Shown here: piece after piece, positions 1 to 4,629 of the stretch
Layout: every line of letters starts with the position of its first letter
Numbering within the stretch: position 1 is the stretch's first letter
Assembly: GCA_003503945.1 (NCBI GenBank)
Contig: DOCD01000044.1
Span: 1 to 5,501 of the forward strand
Direction: 5' to 3'
Origin: Clostridiales bacterium
GTDB lineage: Bacteria > Bacillota > Clostridia > Christensenellales > Borkfalkiaceae
Length of the DNA: 5,501 nt
Program-made: the position numbers and the translations under genes
Notes under the pieces: generated by a model
Database searches by the model: none
Seen by the model: the letters and a program-made list of their open reading frames with translations, nothing else
What the model was told of the DNA's origin: nothing

Positions 1-60
1 GAAAGAAAGAAGTACGGCTTGAAGAAAGCTCGTCGCGCACCTCAGTTCTCAAAAAGATAA
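1..60 (+). CDS. rpsI: 30S ribosomal protein S9, C-terminal end (partial)
   Basis: The window opens inside an open frame (frame 1) that encodes 19 residues, ERKKYGLKKARRAPQFSKR, and stops at TAA 58-60. This is the hallmark C-terminus of bacterial ribosomal protein S9: the basic KKYGLKKARRAPQFSKR tail reaches into the P site of the small subunit and contacts tRNA. The start and most of the gene lie upstream of the window. In Bacillota rpsI normally follows rplM (L13) as the last gene of that operon, which fits the terminator 14 bases after the stop. A diverged copy of this same 3' end occurs about 330 bases downstream (354-401). Confidence 0.95.
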   Translation, partial: ERKKYGLKKARRAPQFSKR

Positions 61-73
61 AAAACAAAAAATC

Positions 74-106
74 AAAGGTATCCTTTTCGGATACCTTTAT
101 TTTTTT
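74..106 (+). terminator. Rho-independent terminator of rpsI
   Basis: A perfect 10-bp stem, AAAGGTATCC (74-83) with GGATACCTTT (89-98), closes a 5-base loop TTTTC. It is followed by ATTTTTTTT up to 106. It sits 14 bases after the rpsI stop and is a textbook intrinsic terminator for the ribosomal protein operon. Confidence 0.93.
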
Positions 107-109
107 GTA

Positions 110-330
110 TTCCCCGTTGGGGAACAAATGTGCAGACGGGCTTTCTTGCTTGTCTGCGACAAGCCGAAGAAAGCTCGTTCGCGTGGCGAAAGCGTAAGGG
201 CAACGCTTTCTTCGTCGGCGCAAGGCGGGGACGTATCGCCTTGCTTATCTCGCGCGCAAAAACAGTACACAGTACTGTTTTTAGAAATGCGTGCTCGTCC
301 TTCTCCGCGGCGGTAAGGGCAACCGCCGCG
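110..330. repeat. Block of tandem hairpins between two rpsI tails
   Basis: This stretch has no convincing reading frame but is densely palindromic. I can pair six hairpins. (a) 110-124: TTCCCC/GGGGAA, loop GTT. (b) 136-178: a 12-bp stem with one G.T pair (136-147 with 167-178), a 2-base bulge (165-166), then GCTTG/CAAGC, with a 7-base loop. (c) 188-210: GAAAGCGT/ACGCTTTC, loop AAGGGCA. (d) 220-244: GCAAGGCG/CGCCTTGC, 9-base loop. (e) 258-282: a perfect 11-bp stem AAAAACAGTAC/GTACTGTTTTT, loop ACA. (f) 306-330: CGCGGCGGT/ACCGCCGCG, loop AAGGGCA. Hairpins c and f share the 11-mer GTAAGGGCAAC but differ in the rest of their stems, so structure and loop look conserved while stem sequence is not. 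Alternative pairings exist: 132-137 with 152-157, and 165-174 with 205-214. Whether this acts as DNA (REP/MITE-like repeat) or as RNA cannot be told here. Confidence 0.7.
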
Positions 331-353
331 TCGGGCACCGCTCGCGCCTTTCG

Positions 354-401
354 CAGAAGCGCAACGCTCGTCAGTTCTCGAAGAGATAACATTCAAAAAA
401 T
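354..401 (+). pseudogene. Diverged second copy of the rpsI 3' end
   Basis: Read in frame, 354-389 gives QKRNARQFSKR and a TAA stop, matching the S9 tail ARRAPQFSKR. At DNA level 366-389 matches 37-60 at 20 of 24 positions, and two of the four differences are silent (TCA/TCG and AAA/AAG). Similarity continues past the stop: both copies have exactly four bases and then CAAAAAAT (65-72 and 394-401) before their terminator hairpins. Upstream, the frame runs back only to a TAG at 282-284, and no start with a ribosome binding site is visible, so it is not a complete gene. It could be a relic of a tandem duplication, or the displaced 3' end left by an element that integrated into the end of rpsI. 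Confidence 0.6.
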
Positions 402-403
402 AC

Positions 404-432
404 GAGAGGCTTTGTTGCCTCTCTTATTTTTT
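404..432. terminator. Bidirectional terminator between the rpsI-like tail and the small minus-strand gene
   Basis: The stem GAGAGGC (404-410) pairs with GCCTCTC (417-423) around a 6-base loop TTTGTT. On the plus strand it is followed by TTATTTTTT (424-432). On the minus strand it is followed by GTATTTTTTG (403 down to 394) directly after the stop codon of the small gene. It can therefore end transcription from either side, and mainly serves the minus-strand gene whose stop TAA abuts it. Confidence 0.85.
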
Positions 433-633
433 GCTGCGCACCCTGTTCGAAATGGCTTCGTGCCGCTCGATAACGCTCGCCATGGCGTTGTATTCGGGCG
501 GCTTTTCGTGTGCTTCGGGTGCGGGCTTTGCAGCTTCCGAGGGTTGATTTTTCGCGCCGTCCGCGCTCTTGTTTTCGCCAGATAGGCTGCCCAGTGCTTT
601 CAATAAATTTAACAATGCAAACTTTTCCGTAAT
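424..633 (-). CDS. Small protein of unknown function (69 aa, probable ATT start)
   Basis: I do not recognise the family. The protein begins with a short hydrophobic or amphipathic segment (TEKFALLNLLKALGSL, about residues 2-17). It continues with a hydrophilic Pro/Ala/Glu-rich linker (about 18-46) and ends in a likely basic helix with YNAMASVIERHEAISNRVRSKK. There are no Cys residues and no clear transmembrane helix. Start choice: AAAAGGGG (647-640) lies 6 bases ahead of ATT at 633, and the protein then starts at a natural-looking point. The nearest canonical in-frame starts are TTG at 669 or 663, with no ribosome binding site in front, and using them would place the Shine-Dalgarno inside the coding sequence. 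Without accepting ATT the gene runs 424-669 (81 aa). It is divergent from the lipoprotein gene, with about 120 bases between, and it ends directly at a terminator. The organised protein layout and the fitted terminator make it a real gene; its role is unknown. Confidence 0.7.
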   Translation of the reverse strand: MTEKFALLNLLKALGSLSGENKSADGAKNQPSEAAKPAPEAHEKPPEYNAMASVIERHEAISNRVRSKK

Positions 634-680
634 AAAATTCCCCTTTTGATAAATTTTCGTCAAAATCAAGTCGAAAATTA

Positions 681-709
681 TTGCTTAAACTTTCGGTTTG
701 GTATATAAT
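681..709 (+). promoter_or_regulatory. Sigma-A type promoter for the lipoprotein gene
   Basis: TTGCTT (681-686) and a perfect TATAAT (704-709) are separated by exactly 17 bases. This predicts a start near 716 and a leader of about 36 bases before the ATG at 752. GGAG (741-744), 7 bases before that ATG, is the ribosome binding site. The same AT-rich stretch, read on the minus strand, offers TATTAT-like boxes that may serve the divergent small gene, but no convincing -35 goes with them. Confidence 0.65.
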
Positions 710-751
710 AATTAAAGCTAAAAAAGTTTTTTACTTCTTTGGAGTCTTGAT

Positions 752-3004
752 ATGCGCAAAATTTTTACAAAAATTGTATGTTTTTCCGCGGCGGCGGCGA
801 CCGCTTTGGGTATTTTCTTCGTATCCGCCTGCACCAACACGCGCGGCGGTAAGCCGCTTACGGGCGACTATGCGAAGGGCGAAGTGACGTCGAACGGCGG
901 ATTTGCGGTTGAAAAGGGCGATTACGTTTATTACGTAAACGGCAAAGAGGCGAACACTGCCGACAACTCTTTCGGCACACCCGTAAAAGGCGCGCTTATG
1001 CGCATTGCAAAGAGCGACCTTTCCGCACATAACTATAATAAAGCGGATATAGTCGTTCCCGAAATAGTGTATTCCGGCAACAACAATTCGGGCATTTACG
1101 TTTACGACAACTATGTATATTACGCTACGCCTTCGACCGAAAAGAACAGCGACGGCGAGGTTCAGAACTCTCACCTCGCTTTCAAGCGCGCAAAGCTCGA
1201 CGGCACCGAGTCCATGAAAAACTATTTCGTGCAGTACTCCGACAGTTCTATCGAATACCGCTACGTCAAGGGCGAAAACGGCAAGGTATATCTTCTGTAC
1301 GTCGCAACGAGCGAAAATCTGTACGGTACCGCTTACACGAACATTCATTCCGTGAATATCGAAACGGGTGAAAACACCTTGCTTGCGTACAACGTCGACG
1401 CGGTTATGTTCGACGAAACCGACCTCACCAACCCCCGTATTTATTATACGATGAAGGTGACCGATTTCGTTCTTAATTCCACCGCAAGCAATTACAACCA
1501 GATCTGGACGGTGACCGCCGACACGACGACCGCGCCCAAAGAATACAAGTTCGAAGACGTCAAGGATTACGACCCTGAAAAGGATCCGCTTTACGTGAAC
1601 CTCGGCACGCTCGTATACGACGGCATCGGCAAAATCGAGGGCATGACGGGCAGCATAACGCAGTTCAACGCCCCCGAAGCGGCTGAAATAGACAGAAGCG
1701 CATACACCTACACCCTTTCGAAATACACGAACAAAACTCTTTTCTATACCCGCACGAGCAGCCAGAACAGCACGGCGATGCTTTTTGCGGCAAAGGAAGC
1801 GGATACAATCAAAAACCCCGCGCACAAGGCGGCTAAGGGCAACCCCGAAAACGCCGACTGCCTTTTGAGGGACGGCTCGAACGCGAGCACGTTTACCTAT
1901 CTTTTCGACGGCGACAAGCTTACGGGCGCGCTCATAGCGTCTGCCGACGGGCTTTTAAGGGCGAAGATTTCTTCTGACGGAAAGTTTACCGACAAGGCGG
2001 ACAACCTCAATACTTACGCCGTAACGAGAGGCGCGCAGCCTACGCTTTTATTCACGGAAAAGCACGGCGATAAAAATTACGTATATTATTCCGTTTCGGG
2101 CGGCAACGGTTATACCGTTAACCGCATAAGCTACGACGGAGAATACTCCGATTATGCGAAGCTGCCCGAGGACGGCGCGGACGAAATCAACGCATACACC
2201 TCGGTGCGCGTGCTCGATCTGGATTCTTCGAGCGACTGGTACAAACCCGAGTTTATCGACGGACAGATTTTGTTCGCTTCGGAAACTTCGAATATGACCG
2301 ATTACGACGCGATAATGGTCTGCGACCTCAGATTAAACGGCGAGGTTATGGACAACGTGCAGCTCGATAAGTACAACGAGATGTACGAGGACGTCGCAGA
2401 CAGGATTAACGAAACCGACGACGAGGTTTACGAAAACCTTAAAAACGCGCTGTGGTACGCATATTATACGAACGACGGCGAGTATCTGGGCGAGCTTAAC
2501 AAAGCTTATATGGATATCAAGGGCTACAAGGAAGAGCATTTCTGGTCGAAAGAGTCGGTCGAGCTGTTCGGTAATTTCGTCGAAAATAAGGGCGACTGGG
2601 CGACCGACGCGGAAAAAACCAAGCCTTTTGCAACCGAGAAGGATTTCAACGGAGGTAAGGTTGCCCCGAACAAGCGCGATTATTACTATTCGATTTTAGG
2701 CTTTATGAACGAAGCGGACGCGAAAGCGTACGACGAACTGCTTAAAACCACGTATTTGCAGCCCTATCCCGAGAAGGACCCGACGTGGTTCGAAAGTCTT
2801 TCCGCGGGTGCGAAAGCCGGATTCCTTATCGGCGTAATCGGCGGCGGGCTTTTGGTGATAGCCGCGGCAATCGTTATCCCCGTCTTGCTGAAACGCAGGA
2901 AAAAGAAAATGCCCGTATACAAAAAGCGTATCAAGGTCGACACCACCGACGACAAGAACATCAACGTATATGAAACCGAAGACGAAACCCGTCCGGAAGA
3001 ATAA
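752..3004 (+). CDS. Secreted lipoprotein with beta-propeller-like repeats and a C-terminal membrane helix (750 aa)
   Basis: The N-terminus is a lipoprotein signal peptide: basic MRKIFTK, a hydrophobic stretch, then lipobox VSAC with the acylated cysteine at residue 27. The exported part contains repeated short strands of the type G-x-x-V-YY: GDYVYY (56-61), DNYVYY (119-124), RIYY (229-232) and KNYVYY (441-446). These are often followed by sequences like KLDG or SYDG. This resembles the DUF5050-type / WD40-like propeller lipoproteins of Clostridia, which I infer by pattern only. Residues about 540-680 look helical and charged rather than propeller-like. A 25-residue hydrophobic segment (689-713) is followed by KRRKKK and a 37-residue tail that starts basic and ends acidic, so the C-terminus should be cytoplasmic. 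ATG 752 is supported by GGAG 7 bases upstream. The gene is monocistronic, with its own promoter and terminator. Ligand and function are unknown; sensing or binding at the cell surface is a guess. Confidence 0.9.
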   Translation: MRKIFTKIVCFSAAAATALGIFFVSACTNTRGGKPLTGDYAKGEVTSNGGFAVEKGDYVYYVNGKEANTADNSFGTPVKGALMRIAKSDLSAHNYNKADIVVPEIVYSGNNNSGIYVYDNYVYYATPSTEKNSDGEVQNSHLAFKRAKLDGTESMKNYFVQYSDSSIEYRYVKGENGKVYLLYVATSENLYGTAYTNIHSVNIETGENTLLAYNVDAVMFDETDLTNPRIYYTMKVTDFVLNSTASNYNQIWTVTADTTTAPKEYKFEDVKDYDPEKDPLYVNLGTLVYDGIGKIEGMTGSITQFNAPEAAEIDRSAYTYTLSKYTNKTLFYTRTSSQNSTAMLFAAKEADTIKNPAHKAAKGNPENADCLLRDGSNASTFTYLFDGDKLTGALIASADGLLRAKISSDGKFTDKADNLNTYAVTRGAQPTLLFTEKHGDKNYVYYSVSGGNGYTVNRISYDGEYSDYAKLPEDGADEINAYTSVRVLDLDSSSDWYKPEFIDGQILFASETSNMTDYDAIMVCDLRLNGEVMDNVQLDKYNEMYEDVADRINETDDEVYENLKNALWYAYYTNDGEYLGELNKAYMDIKGYKEEHFWSKESVELFGNFVENKGDWATDAEKTKPFATEKDFNGGKVAPNKRDYYYSILGFMNEADAKAYDELLKTTYLQPYPEKDPTWFESLSAGAKAGFLIGVIGGGLLVIAAAIVIPVLLKRRKKKMPVYKKRIKVDTTDDKNINVYETEDETRPEE

Positions 3005-3018
3005 GAATAAAAACGAAC

Positions 3019-3046
3019 GCCCCCGCGCATTTGCGGGGGCTATTTT
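3019..3046 (+). terminator. Rho-independent terminator of the lipoprotein gene
   Basis: A perfect 8-bp GC stem, GCCCCCGC (3019-3026) with GCGGGGGC (3033-3040), closes a 6-base loop and is followed by TATTTTTG and a second T run. It starts 15 bases after the TAA at 3002-3004. Confidence 0.93.
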
Positions 3047-3151
3047 TGCGTTTTACGCATATACATTAAGCCGTTGCGCATATTATCGTGCGTAGGCACT
3101 TAAAAAGATTGAAATTTTTTAAAAAATAAGTGATTTTATCAATAAAAACAG

Positions 3152-3188
3152 TTTACAAATGTTGTAAATATTACTATAATGTTACAAC
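3152..3188 (+). promoter_or_regulatory. Strong sigma-A promoter with overlapping inverted repeats
   Basis: TTTACA (3152-3157) and TATAAT (3175-3180) are 17 bases apart, a near-consensus promoter with a start near 3187. Overlaid on it are three related 7-mers: TTTACAA (3152-3158), TTGTAAA (3162-3168) and TTACAAC (3182-3188). The first two form a perfect inverted repeat around ATG. GTTGTAA (3161-3167) and TTACAAC form a second one flanking the -10 box. This arrangement fits an operator for a dimeric repressor, though I cannot name the regulator. In the leader there is also a 10-bp palindrome GCATTAATGC (3195-3204) and another TATAAT (3211-3216) without a good -35. Confidence 0.7.
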
Positions 3189-3242
3189 GAAAAAGCATTA
3201 ATGCATAGGCTATAATAAACGGGGAGAACGGAGACAGGCAAA

Positions 3243-3746
3243 ATGGTCAGATACGTAAAATGTCCTAGGTGCGAATTGAATTATATCGACGAGGAAAAAC
3301 AGGAATACTGCGACGTGTGCATTGCGGAAATGCGCGGCAATAAGTTACAGTTCGCCGACCTTGACGACGAGGTTTACGAGGAGCTTGACGGCGAACTCGA
3401 GCAGACGGAAATTTGTCCCGTATGCGGCGTGAACAGCATGCGCTACGGCGAAAAGATGTGCGACGCGTGCAAGAACGAACGCGAGTACGAGGACGACGAG
3501 GATATCGATATCGATAAGGACGAGGAGTGGAAAAACTATATCGACGAAGAGGACGATACCGACCTTACGATCGACGACGAAACGTTGCAGGAGGAGCTCG
3601 ACGCAGAGCTCGAGGAAGAGGAAGGCGAGCAAGACGACGACGACTTCTTCGAAGAGGTCGACCCGCTTGCAGACCTCGAAGACGACGACCTTGACGACGA
3701 TTTGGACGACGAAGACGACGATGACGACGAAGACGACGATTTTTAA
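3243..3746 (+). CDS. Double zinc-ribbon protein with a highly acidic C-terminal tail (167 aa)
   Basis: The N-terminal half carries two four-cysteine modules: CPRC(7-10)-x12-CDVC(23-26) and CPVC(58-61)-x11-CDAC(73-76). Each is a treble-clef or zinc-ribbon style Zn site, and the spacing is almost the same in both, suggesting internal duplication. From residue 81 to the end, 56 of 87 residues are Asp or Glu, finishing in runs of aspartate and a terminal Phe. The tail is very likely disordered. I do not recognise a named family. Zn ribbons joined to polyanionic tails occur in proteins that touch nucleic acid machinery, and the tail recalls the acidic end of the RNA polymerase delta subunit, but there is no sign of delta's own folded domain, so that is only an analogy. 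Start ATG 3243 is preceded by GGAG (3230-3233) at 9 bases. The gene is a single-gene unit with its own promoter and terminator. Confidence 0.88.
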   Translation: MVRYVKCPRCELNYIDEEKQEYCDVCIAEMRGNKLQFADLDDEVYEELDGELEQTEICPVCGVNSMRYGEKMCDACKNEREYEDDEDIDIDKDEEWKNYIDEEDDTDLTIDDETLQEELDAELEEEEGEQDDDDFFEEVDPLADLEDDDLDDDLDDEDDDDDEDDDF

Positions 3747-3755
3747 ACGGCACAC

Positions 3756-3778
3756 AAAAATTTGCTTTGCAAATTTTT
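3756..3778. terminator. Symmetrical, probably bidirectional terminator
   Basis: AAAAATTTGC (3756-3765) pairs perfectly with GCAAATTTTT (3769-3778) around a 3-base loop, 9 bases after the zinc-ribbon gene's stop. Because the arms carry A and T runs at their outer ends, the hairpin has a U tract on either strand. It could therefore also end transcripts arriving from the minus-strand promoter at 4052-4080. Confidence 0.8.
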
Positions 3779-3834
3779 CGTGATATTGCCAATGTCGTAA
3801 AAACGCTTAACGGGCGCGCGAGCGAAGCGCTGCT

Positions 3835-3875
3835 TTGCACACCTTATTGTAATAAATTCAAACAATTGTGTGCAA
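3835..3875. repeat. Long hairpin in the gene-free stretch
   Basis: TTGCACAC (3835-3842) pairs perfectly with GTGTGCAA (3868-3875). An inner stem ATTGT/ACAAT (3846-3850 with 3861-3865 or its neighbours) extends it. No T run follows on either strand, so it is not a standard terminator. In minus-strand transcripts it lies downstream of the T-box-like element and may be what is left of its terminator. Confidence 0.5.
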
Positions 3876-3883
3876 CAGTCAAT

Positions 3884-4045
3884 CCGCCCTTGCGTTTTTT
3901 CGGCGCAATTATTTGTAAAACTTTTCGCACGTTCGGCTCGCGGGTGAATACCGTATAAACCCTTTAAGAAATCTTTCAGCTTATAAATTTCTCTCTCTGA
4001 AAAGGATTCGCTATACGTCTGTCCCGGTCAGCGCCTTTATAAATT
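3884..4045 (-). promoter_or_regulatory. T-box-like leader RNA, apparently orphaned
   Basis: Read on the minus strand, 4035-3935 folds like a T-box Stem I. The base is GCT/AGC and CGGG (4026-4023)/CCCG (3944-3941), separated by GAC opposite CG, which resembles the GA-rich kink-turn. Next comes an internal loop with GTATTCA on the 3' side (3951-3945), matching the specifier layout GAA-codon-purine. Helices CGTATA/TATACG and AATCCTTT/AAAGGGTT follow. Then comes the hallmark CAGAGAG (3999-3993), a distal stem AGAAAT/ATTTCT (3992-3987 with 3972-3967) and the loop motif GCTGAAA (3980-3974). The 3' segment TTCACCCGCGAGCCG also reads like the usual T-box text. Downstream are a small hairpin TTGCG/CGCAA (3908-3904 with 3894-3890) and AAGGGCGG (3891-3884), one base off the AAGGGTGG that begins the T-box sequence, but the following ACCGCG is missing. 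T-boxes sense uncharged tRNA and control amino-acid genes in cis; here no gene follows on this strand. The nearest candidate specifier is TTC (Phe). Confidence 0.5.
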
Positions 4046-4051
4046 ATTTAC

Positions 4052-4080
4052 ATTATATTAATAATATTGCCTAAAGTCAA
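4052..4080 (-). promoter_or_regulatory. Near-consensus promoter of the T-box-like RNA
   Basis: On the minus strand TTGACT (4080-4075) and TATAAT (4057-4052) are separated by exactly 17 bases, giving 11 of 12 consensus positions and a predicted start near 4045. Transcription heads away from the fumarase genes, which end just upstream at 4111, into the T-box-like sequence. The first possible terminator is the hairpin at 3778-3756, giving a transcript of about 290 bases. Confidence 0.75.
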
Positions 4081-4110
4081 GTATTTTATTAATTTAATGG
4101 TGCGGATTTA

Positions 4111-4629
4111 TCAATATATGGTATTACCGTAGCAGTCATAGGCGACCACCGCGGGGAAGTCCTTAACATCTAACCTGTGCACGGCTTCCGAAAGTAAGTC
4201 GGGGAAGGCTATGCATTCGCTTTTTTGTATCGCGTTGCCGTAAAGCGCGCCCGCGCCGCCTATCGCGGCAAAATAAACGCTCGTGTTGCGCTGCAGCGCC
4301 CGTCTTACCTCGTCCGACATTTCGCCTTTCCCGATAATCGCGCCAAGCCCCAAATCCAGAAGTCGGGGTGCGAAAACGTCCATTCGCGCGGAGGTAGTGG
4401 GGCCGCAGCTTCCCGAAGCCTTTTCGGGCTTTGCGGGGCAGGGGCCTGCGTAGTAAATTACCGCGTCTTTTATTTCAAACGGCGGCTTGCCTCCTTCGTC
4501 GAGTATGCCGAACAGCCTCTTGTGCGCGCAGTCGCGCGCGGTTAAAATAGTTCCGCTGAAAAGCACGCTTTCGCCCGCTTTCAGCTCCTTGACAATATCT
4601 TTGCTTAAAGGCAGGGTCAGCTTTTTCAT
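4111..4629 (-). CDS. Class I fumarate hydratase, beta subunit (172 aa)
   Basis: This is the C-terminal (beta) subunit of the two-subunit, iron-sulfur class I fumarase / L(+)-tartrate dehydratase family, which interconverts fumarate and malate in the cytoplasm. Visible family motifs: SGTILTARDCAHKRL (25-39, with Arg32 as a substrate-binding candidate), YYAGPCPAKP (59-68), GSCGPTTSARMD (73-84, with Thr78 the likely catalytic residue and Arg82 near it), IGKGEM (99-104) and the closing YGNTIY. By position these match the active-site Thr and Arg residues known from the Leishmania class I fumarase. The start is ATG 4629, not an earlier codon: AAGGTG sits 6 bases in front, and the ATG overlaps the alpha subunit's TGA (ATGA), the usual translational coupling for obligate partners. 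Class I enzymes of this type are oxygen-sensitive and typical of anaerobes. Tartrate dehydratase cannot be excluded. No clear terminator follows the stop. Confidence 0.92.
   Translation of the reverse strand: MKKLTLPLSKDIVKELKAGESVLFSGTILTARDCAHKRLFGILDEGGKPPFEIKDAVIYYAGPCPAKPEKASGSCGPTTSARMDVFAPRLLDLGLGAIIGKGEMSDEVRRALQRNTSVYFAAIGGAGALYGNAIQKSECIAFPDLLSEAVHRLDVKDFPAVVAYDCYGNTIY

Noticed and set aside
166..178. GAAGAAAGCTCGT as another piece of the duplicated rpsI tail
   Set aside because: It is identical to rpsI 21-33 but is also one arm of the hairpin 136-178, so homology to rpsI is uncertain and I did not extend the duplication to it.
110..330. CRISPR array
   Set aside because: The repeats are hairpins of differing sequence and length, not identical direct repeats with even spacers.
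72..396. Two long open frames on the minus strand over the hairpin block
   Set aside because: They run through the rpsI terminator and the palindromes, have no ribosome binding site, and their Arg/Ala/Cys-rich translations look like out-of-frame text.
130..585. A 151-residue open frame on the plus strand
   Set aside because: It crosses a terminator and runs antisense through the better-supported small minus-strand gene. Its only interest is that it covers the repeat block.
731..1825. A 364-residue open frame on the minus strand
   Set aside because: It is antisense to the lipoprotein gene, with Val/Arg-rich composition typical of the complement of GAC/AAC/TAC-rich coding sequence.
3660..3740. 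GAC-rich low-complexity DNA as a microsatellite or expanding repeat
   Set aside because: It is fully explained by the in-frame aspartate codons of the acidic tail, with mixed GAC, GAT and GAA codons and no uniform repeat unit.
3345..3840. Minus-strand frames over the acidic tail of the zinc-ribbon gene
   Set aside because: They are Val/Leu or Arg runs created by the complement of repeated GAC and GAG codons.
3767..3958. A 63-residue plus-strand frame after the zinc-ribbon gene
   Set aside because: It begins inside the terminator hairpin at a TTG with no ribosome binding site, and it overlaps the structured T-box-like region on the other strand.
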